Under the pieces are notes generated by a model. That model was not told the origin of the DNA. It ran no database searches and was given only the letters and a program-made list of their open reading frames with translations. The translations under genes and the position numbers were made by a program. From Asterella californica (taxonomy: Eukaryota; Streptophyta; Marchantiopsida; Marchantiales; Aytoniaceae): DNA of 64,000 nt. This document shows, in pieces, positions 19,855-31,400 of the stretch. The stretch lies in NCBI GenBank assembly GCA_036924285.1, contig JAYKYS010000009.1, positions 6,386,001-6,450,000 of the forward strand, in the 5' to 3' direction. Numbering within the stretch: position 1 is the stretch's first letter; each line of letters opens with the position of its first letter.

Positions 19855-22800
19855 TCATTGACTCTCGTGGTCCTCCAAATCGTCTTCGCTCTCCTCAACC
19901 GTCTCAGAAAAGTCTTCATTTGCTCATGTCTGCTCTGAACCTAAGAACTCAGCTAGCTCCACAGTCTCCCCTCTCTTCTTGAATAACTTCACTCGTTTCC
20001 CAGCAACTGGAAGTCTTAAGGGCGTGCCATCTAGCTCTTGCAAGGAATAAGTAGCATTCTGATGTACATCAGAGTCCAGGTACGGACCAAACCATCTTCT
20101 CGAAAACTTTCAAACTGTAGAGTGTTGGTTCTCCAACGTGCTGTCGTATACCAACACCCAGTCCCCAACTTGTATCAGTTTTGGTCGAAGTCTATGAGTC
20201 TTATCAAACCTCTCCTTGTTCCCTAGTCGAGCCGCCTTCAGCCGTCGCTGCGCTTCAGCGAGATCCTCCTCTCTACATTCTAGCTGTCTGATTCGTAGTG
20301 AGAGAAGCTGCACACGGTCCATATTGTCCTCCCATGGCAAGGTAGCCCAGGTAGGAAAGTCTTCTTCTGCTGGCATCATTGGTTTCTGTCCTAACATTAA
20401 CTCTTTCGCTTCCGTACCCCGTAGTTCTCCCCTATCTGCCCGTAGCCTTCCTACAGACCCATACCTACAGATAATATCTTCAAGAACAAACTTACATATC
20501 CCCTCTGTGGTCTTCGTCCTCAAAGCTCGCCCTTCTACAAAGTTGGAGATATCCTCACGAGCTAGAACCAAATATCGCATGCCCCATAACCCCAGAGGCA
20601 TCACCACTAAGTCGAGAACCCACTGAAAGTGAATGCAAGGCGGGTAAGTTGGCACGAGACCATCCCTATACCGCATCTTTGAATAGAACTGGCAATGCAA
20701 GCAGGAGCTGACGTAGTTCACCACATCCTGATACAGACCTTTCCACCAGTACCTTTCTTTCAACTTGGTGTAGGTAGCCCAAATCCCTCGATGTCCGGCC
20801 CATAAGGTACCATGGAACTCCTTTATTAGTTGCTGCTTAGTCTCTTGATCGTCCACTACCCGTATGAACATCCCATCTCTCCTCTGTGGTCGTCTCCAAA
20901 GATACCCATCATGCAGAAGATAGTTGTAAGCTTGTTTTCTTATCTCTCTGAACTCAACCTTGCTCCACCTCTCTTGCCTCTCCAACAAGCTCAGATAATA
21001 TCCTATGTCACGAAGTCTACATGTGTAAAGCTCTTCTCTAAACATCAAAGGCCCCAAGTTCGTAGCTCGTCGATTAACCTGACACTGAGCATCTTTTCTC
21101 TCTTCTTCCTCAGCTTCTGAAATCATGACATTCTCATCTACAAATCGAGCCCTCGACAACATATCTGCGACCATATTCTCCTTTCCTTTTATATGCTTCA
21201 GCTCTGGATTCAAGCTTCTAATATAGGCAATCCAACGTAACATCGCTATGTCTGGCGTGTTACAGTTGGATATCATGCCTAGTAGAGGTAGACAATCCGT
21301 CTCTAGGACTACATGAGCACCAATCAGAAACTCACGGTATGTCTTCATCGCTGTCACCGCTCTCCATAATTCACGCTTCACCTGAGGATAATCTCTTTGC
21401 CTGTCTGTCAAGATCCTAGCTCCAAACCTAGAGGTAAACCGCATACCATCCGCATCATCTTGACCTATCGCCCAGCCAATTGCCTTTGGGCTAGTATCTA
21501 CTGTGACAATGACAGGTCTCCCACATCCATAGTCTACTCTTCTCAAAACAGGCGGAGACTGTAGAGCCTCCTTCAACCTATTCATAGCTTCTCGATGGAC
21601 TGGGGTCCATATAAACCTCTTACCCTTCCTCAATAATGCATACAAAGGCTCAGCAACATGAGCATAATGAGGAATGGATAAGCGATAAAATACACAAGCA
21701 CCTAGAAAGCGTCGAACCTCCGTGATGTTCTTACAGTCTGCCATCCTAGTTATAGCTTCAACCTTCTCGGGGTTCGGTCGTCTTCCAAAAGCGCCACACA
21801 GATGTCCAACCACTAAAATCTCAGACACACCAAACTTGGACTTAGCTCTTGACAGGGTGAGATGTACCTCCTCCAGACGAGTCAAGATACGTTCTACATC
21901 CCTGATATGATCCGCAACAAACCTTCTACATCCATTCGCAAGTACTGCTTCATCCTTGTCTTCAACCGCGCAACCCTTTATAGGAATATCATCTAGAAAT
22001 GGAATGGTAACATCAGGCACAAACTCCCTTAGTACCTTATGCATCGCATTCTGCATATGAGCCACCGAGTTCGTCGCTCCTTGTGGAAGAGTACACATCC
22101 GCATCAACCCCAGGAGCGTACGCATAGTAGTTAAATCTCTACTCTCCACAGCCAGCTGGAACTGATCATAACCAGAATATAGATCTCCTATTGAATAGAT
22201 AGCTCTCCCTGCAAATGCCTCTGCTACCTCTTCAATCACAGGACCCGTCCCAACGTTACGAATGGTTACGTTATTCGCAGGCTGTAGGTCTTGAATAAAA
22301 CGCAAAGCTCCTGACTTCTTGGGCACAGTGAACCACCAGCTAGAATATGGCCCCATAGACGGCTCAAGTATCACCATCTGTACCTTCTCCTTCAACAACT
22401 CGATGAGTTTAGGCAATAAAGCACGAGGAACTGGGATCGGTTTCAGGTCCCAAGGCACATGAGGGATTGTGAATATAACCATAGGTGCTATAACCTGCGG
22501 GTCCACACAACCTATCTCCTCTGCTGAAAAAGAGAATGCTTTACCATGCTTTACTACCATCTGTTCAAACACTGTCTTCTCGACCTCAGTCAAGAATTCA
22601 CCCCCTCCTATCTGGAGCTCCTTCAATGTCTCCTCAGTAAACTGGTGCCCTACTCGTCTATGATCACGCAATATAGGTTCAGTCCCTACTAACTGTACTT
22701 GCTGCTGGGAGTTAGCAGGTAGTTGAGCTACTACCGGTCGTACCTTTCTCAGTACAGATTTGTACTTCGCATGGACGTCTGCTTCCTGAGGGAGTGCACA

Positions 22801-23243
22801 TCAACAACTTGCTTCTCTCCCTTCATTATTCTGCATCAGATGAGGAAAGAACTGCAGGTATGTAGCAATCTCCTTATATATGCATCGAGAGTGGATAGGG
22901 ATCACCACCACACTATTTTTCCCCTCCATCAATCTACTCACATTGTCTAACCAACCAACAGCTGACTGTACAGACATAAACTCTTCAAACAAACCAGAAA
23001 CCACTTCGTCTTCTGATAGAACTCCTACACGCCACAACCCTGATACATGTTTCACCATCCATCTTTTTGTATTTTCCTCCATATCTTCAACTCTTGTAAA
23101 TCGGCTCCACCCATCTGCCTCAAACATCAGCAATCCAGACTGCCAACTCTGTACACCACACATGTATCCAGACCTTTGTACATGTCTCGCTTCCAACTCT
23201 GACGGGACCTCAACAGTAGGTTCTACACCCCTGTCTTCCCGCT
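19855..23243 (-). pseudogene. pol: E2 Pol: RT, RNase H and integrase (integrase core deleted)
   Basis: The longest open part (22671 to 20110) has 853 codons. The same frame extends upstream past the gag-pro stop, with one TGA at 22801-22803 where E3 has Trp. RT shows SIGDLYSGYDQ (motif A), LPQGATNSVAHMQNAMHK and FLDD. RNase H shows VIVTVDTSPKAIGWAIGQ, KRELW and LETD. Integrase has the HHCC module (EFHGTLWAGHRG to SCLHCQ), the first Asp in VLDLVVMP and the second in RADRGELRG. Seventy codons present in E3 are then missing in frame between AKE and LMLGQ, removing the catalytic Glu. After a TGA at 20110-20112, a GPY-type module (FSRRWFGPY) continues to an acidic tail ending near 19855. There is no chromodomain. 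The product could not integrate. Confidence 0.9.
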
Positions 23244-25822
23244 CTACAGGAGTGGATTGCGAAAAACCTTACATCTCTTCGTCTGAGAATCTCTAAGGGT
23301 TTGTCTGTTCCGCTCATGTCTTGAACGAACCGTCAAAAATTGTACTGAGTACTTGTCATCAGGACTCCGAACTCTAGCATAATGAGACCCATCGTTCATC
23401 ACCTTTGTCTCCATCCGAACAGCGGTGATGTATGGTTGATCCAGTATGATAGGATAGGAGGCAGATGACTGCACAAAGAAATGCTGATCAACCTCTACAT
23501 CCCCAATCCTTACACGCATATTGGGACAAGCTCCGTATAACTCACCCTTTTGGTTATTTGCAGCTCGAAGCACCCAACCATGATTCCTTTCGATTGGCCA
23601 CTGTCCTTTTTCATACACCTCCTTGGAAATGATGTTGATCTCCGACCCGTGATCCACAAGTGCAGGTACTGACTCAGAAAGTCCTCCAAGCCGAACTTGC
23701 GTCTCTGTTGTCCAGTGCTTCTCCTTGAAATCGCTGTCTGCGCCTGACCCATCCTCTTCAAACTCTTCATCTTCATTCTCAATAACAGCAGGACCAGCAA
23801 CCCATGCCTCATACTTATCATCTCCGAACTGATCAACACGAATAACATCTACTGCTCCAACCATCTGACTACTTACTTGTTCAGTCAATACCTGTCTCTT
23901 TCTCTTCATGATGTCTATTATCAACTCATGAAACTCTCTCTTTGCGATACCAAGCACTTCACGAAGAGTAAACTCAACTCTAGCATCCAAAATGCGTTGC
24001 TCTAGAACAGCACGCAAGTCTATTGTTGTTTCGATGTCTGCCGCTAACTTGTAAGCTGGACCTTTCCCCTTTTCCTGTGCTGTAAACCTCTTTCTCCGTA
24101 CTCTATCTGTAGCAGTAGTCTCCCGTGGCAAATCCTGCACACCTTCCATAGGATCTACTGCAGGTGGTGGAGCTGTAGAGGTAGAAGGTATATCCTCTGC
24201 AGCAGGAAATCTTCCAGCTGGTACAGATGGTGATGGTTCCGCTCCTCTCCTCCTTGTAACCCTCCGACGGTCACTTTCCTCTGGTACTCCTGCATCTAAA
24301 TCGGAAGCGTCCCGTCTTCTTTTGTCTTCGATCATGGCATCTTGTTCACCACTCGTCTCTAAAAACGCTCGAATAGAAGTTGCATCTACTGGGTCTCTCC
24401 ATCCAGTAGCTCTCCTAATGCTTTCAGCACCTCTCTTCATCATTTCAACCGGAACCTCAACAGCCTGCTCAACCATAGTTGGATTAGAGCGCACCTCAAC
24501 TCTCCCAGTATATACATCAGCCTCCGCAGAACCCGCAGTCATCGCTGTAGTATTTGCACCAGTAAGTGCTGGAAGAGAACTCCTCATTCCTCCCCTTCCA
24601 AAATATGTATTCAGAGGCTGCCCAGTGGCGGTTAGATACAATCTGTTGTTCTGATAGTTGACTACGTCCTCTCGCAAGGCAACCGCCAAGTCTTGACAGT
24701 CTCCTCTGAGATGATTTGAACTATCGCACCAAATACATCTCCTGGTAAAGGTTCCTCCTACAGGTCGGGCACCTGGTGCAACAGGTCGTTGATCTCTCCT
24801 CAAGTCTGCCATCTCAACCCTCAAATCTCTCAACTGTTGAGTAAGTTCTTCTATCAAGTTATGTTGATTTCGGTTCTCAACAGGTCGCTGCTGCTGTTTA
24901 GGTCCTCTCTGTGCTGGGATAAGTACTGCAGGCGCTTGAGGAACCACTTGGGGAACCACTATAGGTGCTTGAGGAATCACAATAGGTGCTTGAGGTATTG
25001 CAGGAGGAGCTACAGGAACATGAAGAGCTACTCTTTGCTCTGACAAGGTCTCTGGCTGCAGTACCATCCTACCACGACGTTGTCTAGCAAGGGTGGATAC
25101 TGCTTCTTCTACTCTCCTCCAATCAGATGTAACTCCCCTTCAGCCCCTCGATCAGCCAACATGAAACAAAGCCTATCTGCTGTGAACTCATCCAGAGCCC
25201 CTAAGAACAACTCTGTCTTCTTAGCATCCAACGTCAACCTCTCTAGACCAGAAAGCTGAGAGTACCTCTTCTCAAATTCACGGATCACTTCATTCAATCT
25301 CATGGAACGTCCAGGCTGACGCTCTATCCAATCCATGAGAGTTCTTCTGGTGACTCTTTCAGAGTCCTCTTCTAGAAATTCTTCTCTCAGTGCACGTTCA
25401 AACAGAGTCCACCCACCTAAATGTCTTCTCTGTAAATTTCTAACCTTCTCTCTCAATTCAAGGACAACAGTCAACTCAAAGCTTAGAATTACCTCAACTT
25501 CAGGTGCCCTGACCAACTCCATTTCACCTACATATTCCCGCAGGTACCTAGTAACATCTCTTCCATCAAATCGCCCACATCGATCAACAATTGCTTGTAA
25601 CGTCTTCGTGGATTTCTGCTCAGCTCCTCCAATTGCAGGCTGCTGTTGAATCAAGGCAGCCAACGCCTGAAGAATCTGAGACGTGTCTATGGCAGGCTGT
25701 GCTGCTGCTGTTGGAACCGCCGTAGGTCCTCCTTGAGAGCCAATTCCATCATGACCAGGAGTCCCTTGGACAGGAGCACCCTGAGCAGCAGTCGCACCCT
25801 GTACAACAGCACTGTGATCCAT
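23244..25822 (-). pseudogene. gag-pro: E2 Gag-protease
   Basis: Starts at the ATG at 25822, 66 nt downstream of the LTR. The capsid-like region (TLQAIVDRCGRFDGRDVTRYLREYVGEMELV in part, LREEFLEEDSERVTRRT) is followed by a frameshift near 25130-25140. The frame resumes (25067 to 23244) with a zinc knuckle CIWCDSSNHLRGDC, a Pro/Ser/Thr-rich linker, a conserved basic helical block (LREVLGIAKREFHELIIDIMKRKRQ in part), and a retropepsin-like domain. The active-site motif of that domain is ALVDHGSEINIIS, followed by YPIILDQPYI. The frame ends in TAG (23244-23246), conserved in E3. Products would be capsid, nucleocapsid and protease. DHGS in place of DTGA/DSGS is unusual but shared by both elements. 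Confidence 0.85.
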
Positions 25823-25867
25823 TTTCCAACCAATCTAGCCAATTCTCCAAATCGATCACCCCAATTG

Positions 25868-25885
25868 CTCTCAGTGGAAGCACCA
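25868..25885 (-). other. E2 primer-site candidate
   Basis: On the minus strand TGGTGCTTCCACTGAGAG begins two bases after the 5' LTR. It is identical in E3 at 51074. TGG suits the CCA end of a tRNA, but I cannot match the rest to a plant tRNA from memory. Confidence 0.55.
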
Positions 25886-26332
25886 GATGTCGTGGTGAGA
25901 GTCTTTCTTGGGGAAGACGGACCTCCTGACTGTGATAGATCAAAGAGAAATGACCAGAAAGGAAAATAGATCGCTGCAGATGATGAAATCTCAAAACACA
26001 GCCTCTTGTGCCCACCAATTGCAAAACAAACACTCAAGCGCGCACTCAGGTACACAAATATGTCTCTCCAGAGTAGAAATAGCTTTATTTCAGCGTCAAC
26101 TGCTTCACTGTTAAGAAAATATCTCTCTCCTCCTCTCCTAAGTCCTTCTCAGCTGAAAATTCCAAGGAATTTGATCTTATGACAACCAAAGCCTTGTCAA
26201 AAACGATCTCCTTTCAATAAACCACCTCTGTCCGTTCAATTCTACTCCTTCCAAACCTCAAAACTGTGTAACATATGAGGTTCTTGTCTCCAAAACACTT
26301 TCCTGCCTCTCTCACGATCTCCCCTGCTCACT

Positions 26333-26682
26333 CCACTCAATTCTGTCAGAAAAATCGATCCTCACTCAGCTTCCAAGCTTCTCAGCGTCTCCTCTCCTCA
26401 ATCCACTCAATTCTGTCAGAAAAATCGATCCTCACTCAGCCTCCAAGCTTCTCAGCGTCTCCTCTCCTCAATCCACTCAATTCTGTCAGAAAAATCGATC
26501 CTCACTCAGCCTCCAAGCTTCTCAGCGTCTCCTCTCCTCAATCCACTCAATTTTGTCAGAAAAATCGATCCTCACTCAGCCTCCAAGCTTCTCAACGTCT
26601 CCTCTCCTCAATCCACTCAATTCTGTCAGAAAAATCGATCCTCACTCAGCCTCCAAGCTTCTCAGCGTCTCCTCTCCTCAAT
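26333..26682. repeat. Five tandem 70-bp units in E2 5' LTR
   Basis: CCACTCAATTYTGTCAG recurs at 26333, 26403, 26473, 26543 and 26613. There is one unit more than in the partner LTR. Confidence 0.9.
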
Positions 26683-27289
26683 CCTTAATTCTGCTCCTTT
26701 TTTCTCCTTCCGTCTCAGTTCTCTCAGAAAACTCCCTTGAAAAGTGTCCCCCGATCTCCAGTCGTCGCAGGTATTAAACCCAGCTTAAGCTGCCCCCCTG
26801 CTGTCCTTATAAGTGCAGTCACTTATCACAAGCAGGGTCCTAGCTTAAGCTGCCCCCCTGCTGTCCTTATGCGTATAGAGCATTATTTACAAAGTTTGCC
26901 CCTTTTTAATACAAGTTTCACAGTTGTCTCCACAAACTCTACCCCTACACTAATAAAGGTTCACATAACCCTATTCTCCATCCCAAGCCTACTCGATGCT
27001 TATTTAACTAATTAGCAAAAGTTTCCTGTGCTCTTGATGCCACCCTGAATATACTACAAGCCATCCAATGTAGACCGAAGCCCTAACACTTATGAGGCTG
27101 CCCCACAGGGCTTACAGCCCCCCCATATGTGCACCAGGTATCTCCCATAGTATATTCAGGATGGCATGCGGAGGCTTAGGCCAGGAAGCCCACGATTAAG
27201 AGAGATACCGGTCTCCCGCCCTTAGGTATACAGGACATGGCTGCATACCCAACATAGACTCTCATCCGAGAGGCCAACATGCCAGAATA

Positions 27290-27372
27290 GGAACCAGAGG
27301 CCAGGAGGGATTGATCCTGAGACCACTTCCCTCCTAGGCAGGTGCCCTGTCACTGGGATGGCCTTTGGTTCC
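27290..27372 (-). other. tRNA-like structured segment in E2 5' LTR
   Basis: Same outer arms as in the 3' LTR. The inner stem is longer here (AGGAGGGA / TCCCTCCT, 8 bp), capped by GGTC-TCAG-GATC. The small left hairpin reads CAGG-GCA-CCTG, a loop-only change from the 3' LTR copy. Confidence 0.6.
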
Positions 27373-27870
27373 GTTCTAAAAGCTTTTAAAACCTGTACAT
27401 ATGCTTTTATTGTAAAAATCTTCCTGCAAAGTCTTTACTAGCCTTTTCTGTGCTAACTTCTCTATACAACTCCGTTTTAAACGAGTAAAGAGTCAAAACT
27501 ATAGTACTTGTGAACACCTACACACTCATGCAATCAGATTCTGAGTTTGAGTCACGAGTCAGAATCGACAGATTTCCCTCTATCGCATATCTTTTAGTTT
27601 AAAACACGTGCTAACTATTACTTAAAGCACTTTCTGTCAGAACTGGAAGCATGAGGTCGCTCTCCTCGTCGAGCTTTGCATTCTGATGCCTTTCGATCTC
27701 TTTCAAGGTGATATTTCAGTCTAAGCTAGGGGGCAGCTTGTCAAGCATGGCTCCAGCTTAGCTCCTGCTCAGCTTGTTAAGCTGCAGGGCAGCTTCTTTT
27801 ACACAATATAGAAAAAACATCTCTTTGCAATACTTTTCACTATACAGACCTATGTACAATACGACACCGC

Positions 27871-28300
27871 TTTGGTAATTACTAGAGAGGAAGACTCACC
27901 GCTTGATGAGTTGATTAAGGGTATGAAGGAGCTTAAGCTTAAGTTCACTAGGTTAGAAGAGAAGGAGCAGAATGTACAGCCTGCTATGCAGAGACCTCAG
28001 ATGAGAGAAGGCTTTGTTCATCGTTGTATATGGTGTGATAGCCTAGACCATGTAAGAAGAGATTGTGGGGAGTTTTCAGATGCATTGAGGAAGGATCTGA
28101 TCTTCTTCAAAGATGGTAAGATCCATCTGAGAGAGACTGGGATGATGTTGGGAACCAACTTTGGCAAGGGTGGTATGAAGAGACTTGTGAATGAGATATC
28201 AGCATCACATGTTGTTTCTCTTGTGAATGCTGCTACATGTGGAGTGAAAGTGGAGATGGAGAGAGAGAAAAAGGGACTACTGGGTTGTGGTCAGATGTAG
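27871..28300 (+). pseudogene. gag: E4 Gag, 3' part with zinc knuckle
   Basis: Continuation of the E4 gag after E2. A charged helix (DELIKGMKELKLKFTRLEEKEQ) is followed by the CX2CX4HX4C knuckle CIWCDSLDHVRRDC and a conserved tail (LRETGMMLGTNFGKGGMK), both closely matching the E2 and E3 Gags. The frame stops at about 28298-28300, shortly after the tail. In E2 and E3 the corresponding ORF continues for several hundred codons to the protease, but nothing of protease or pol follows here, so E4 is 3'-truncated near 28.3 kb. Confidence 0.8.
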
Positions 28301-28307
28301 TGCGGTC

Positions 28308-28413
28308 CTGCTGTATGGTACTTGGGTGAAATTTATCTTTAGACTAGACAGGAACTGCTGTATGGTACTTGGGTGAAATTTATCTTTAGACTAGACAGGT
28401 TCCTGCTGTATGG
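28308..28413 (+). repeat. 47-bp tandem duplication
   Basis: A unit starting CTGCTGTATGGTACTTGGG and ending AGACTAGACAGG occurs at 28308-28354 and 28355-28401, with the first dozen bases of a third copy after it. It lies exactly at the 3' truncation border of E4. Confidence 0.85.
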
Positions 28414-31400
28414 ATTTTGTTCTGGCTGCCAGTGTTTATGCAACGCTGTAGAAATAGAAGAAGAATTTAACATACTTTCGAGGCAATGAAATCGTACATA
28501 CGGAAATTTTAGCTGCGGGGATATCAAATGTCATTTATCAAACCCTCAATCATTCTTTCTGTATAGACGAAGCCAAAGATTCCTCGTGCACGAGACGAGC
28601 GTGCAAGAGGATCAGAATAGGGCGGGCGAGAGAGCACTAATGATGAGTCCCCCATCATGCAATGAATCGGAGTAGGAACGGTGAACAACTGAGGCCTGAA
28701 GGGGAAGGAGTTGTACTAAATGATGACTACTTCGGTGAGGAAGGGGGATCTGTAGAGAAGTTCCCCCGGGCTCCCATGTGCTGACTTCTAAGGACATGTG
28801 ACTTCTCTGGAAGAATGGTTCATGCGTACTGCTTGGCTTTGTATGAACGCCTGATTCGATTACGCTAAGGTTATGGACTTCTCCTGTCACGGTTGACTAC
28901 ATCCCTTTCAGATGCATGCTAACGCAATGTCCTGCAACACGAAGAAACGTTTACAGCCTCGCTCTGCCAGCCGTAGGGACGGGCTGTCAGACAGGAAAGA
29001 GGAAGAAGGAAGCGGGACCCACTTGTGCAGGCAGAACACTTAGTCTCTCCTTACCTTGAAGCAGCAGTTTCTTTCTTGGTGCATTGTCATCGGTTCGCAG
29101 TTTTCTTGAGTCGTTTCCCATGACGCCTCACCGTACAGAATTAGCTATTAGATCGTCACGATGCATAATGGCTTGCTCGTAATGCTAACGATGACGCCGT
29201 GGTGCGTGGCTTGTGAGCAGAAGGAGAGCATATCCTATCTTAGAGGACGGTCACGGAAGGAGTTCACTGGGGACAGAAAGTTAGGTCATGAGTCGCCGCA
29301 AAGTTTGGAATGTGCGTGCGATTGCAATTTCGCAGAGTAGTTAAGTTTCAATTCTCATTATCACAACGTCCGTCCAACCTTAATCCTACGCCAGAGTTCT
29401 CAGAAATTTTGAAGAACGACTGTACAAAAGTTTAGCCGCGGGCATTGCTTCTTCTTCTTCTTGATCATAGCCGTGCGCACGCGCTCTGACTTGGTCATCC
29501 TCCTACATGTCTTAGGCGCCGTAGTTGGGTACGAAACACGGGAAGACTGACCCCACTAGGTTAGGTTTAGCTCATCAGTAGCACCGCCTGGTGCTACAGC
29601 AAGTGACACTTCATAGACGCTTCTTAATGTGCCTTAGTAGAATACAATTTGTCATGAGGCAGACCAATAAGAGCACTTGACCTGGAATTTAACTTCCACA
29701 TCGTGATTAAAATAGGCAGGCCTTGGGTCGGGCTGGAGGGAGCGGCAGAAAGAATGAGGGGGAAATAGAGAGGGGAAGACCTGGACCTTATTTGGAAGCC
29801 CACACTTCATTTTTGGGTACAGACTGCTCTCAGTACTCCGTTACATTTCCAAATGAGACGGGTGAGTGCAGACCTTCTTCACTTGTAAACTCAATAGACC
29901 GCACGTCTTGCACCTGGCAGACGGCGACGCTTACCACCATGAGTTTGGAATCATCATACATGCTGGTCTGAGAACTTTTTCACCCTCTCGGTGTTGCGCG
30001 CATGAAGATGAAAGAGGAAGTAGATGAAGAGCACCAAAGCCGTTACCAGAAGAGAGAGAGCACAGCCTTTGCGGACCACACCTCGAGCCCGGGGTTGACA
30101 ACTGGGGCTGTGCTATCCCTCTTCTGCTGCCGGATTTGTTGCATGTTAGTCCTTCCTCCGAATCTCGTACGTGTGTTTGAGACTCCTACGCTTGTCAGAG
30201 CTGAAAAGGATCTACTGACCCAGTGGATGAGACGAAAGTTGAAAAGCGTTTGGAAGGGAACACGAGTCATACATACATTGTGAGTTAGTGAGTGGGGTTC
30301 TTGAGTATTAGTTTTTATTGACGACCGATATTGTTCGTTACGACGATCATTGCAGTTGCAAAACGCAGAACCAGGGAGACATTGCTCCTGGTTTCCTCAC
30401 TTCGTCTTTCCAGACCCACGTTTGGCCGACAGGTGACGACCAGAGATACGCTTCTGATCCACCAATAATTTTGCAGCTCGCGTGAGGGTGACAGTTTTGT
30501 CCGCGAGCTCTATCCTGAGCTCTTATTTCGATAGTCTGGACTAAGTACCGGTCCTGCTGGTTTTGAGATATGTGGTCACGCTAGATCAGTCTGAGTGTTT
30601 CTCAGTACCCTCGTATTAATTCGCGCGGTTAGTTCAGAGATGATCATCCATCGAGGAAAAAGAAACGTCAGGAGTTATAAGTTCTTGATAGCTGTATCCT
30701 GTATATCTGAGGAGGTCGTCGTGGAGTGAGGAGACCGACGGTCGTCGTGTCATGATGAGGTGGGTTGGGTATCAGCGGCATTTTAGACAGTCGTAGGTTC
30801 GCCGCCCTCATGATGATGAAGAACAGACGCTAGACGCTCTTCTATATCAGTTTCATGATTGCTGAAACTTGATGAGCTCAACGCAAAATAGAGTCTCCTT
30901 GCTCTCACTGATCCTGAAGGACGTACCTCAAGGAATTACACCTTTTGCTTTATGTTTAGATTCAGTAACCAAGAATTCTGGAATTTTGCTTGTCTCAGAT
31001 GTCTTTGCCACTGAACTTGAGATGGTAAGCTAGCAGACGCCTGGCAGTGCCTTGTGTTACGTTCAGTGTCCGTAGTTACTTGTAGCGGATGATTTGAGTC
31101 GCTTCGATGAACGAAGTAGTGAACCTGTGAAAACTGTTATATGGTTACAGCGGAGGACATATGTTGGCTCAGGGCTTTGGACAGCGTCTTGTAAATATTT
31201 CTCGTCATGGGGATTCGGGTAAAAGCCTCAGAAGAACTACAGCGAATGCTTGATAGAATTTAGCGTAGAGTACGAAGAGAGCTGTTTGCAAGCTGGAACT
31301 TCGATCGTATCTGGACGAAGAGGAGAGCCAAAACCAGAGCGGACGTGACATTTTCTAGTGGCTCCATTGCCGGATGTGATTGCTAGAGCCGCTCCTTAGT

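Larger units (their letters stand above)
17898..27866 (-). mobile_element. E2: complete 9.97-kb Ty3/Gypsy LTR retrotransposon (minus)
   Basis: Bounded by LTRs 17898-19809 and 25888-27866, both reading TGTCGT...ACGACA, and flanked by the 4-bp direct repeat CCGC (17894-17897 and 27867-27870). On the minus strand the order is 5' LTR, primer site, gag-protease, pol (RT, RNase H, integrase), polypurine tract, 3' LTR. It is nested inside the gag of E4. Coding lesions are a frameshift in gag, a nonsense codon early in pol, an in-frame integrase deletion and nonsense codons in the C-terminal tail. LTRs differ by one 70-bp repeat unit and scattered substitutions, so the insertion is not brand new. Confidence 0.95.
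25888..27866 (-). repeat. E2 5' LTR (1,979 bp)
   Basis: Same termini as the 3' LTR (TGTCGTGGTGAGAG...CAATACGACA). It carries five 70-bp units (26333-26682) and the structured segment at 27290-27372. It lies next to the gag start on the minus strand and is followed on the right by the CCGC target duplication at 27867-27870. Confidence 0.95.
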
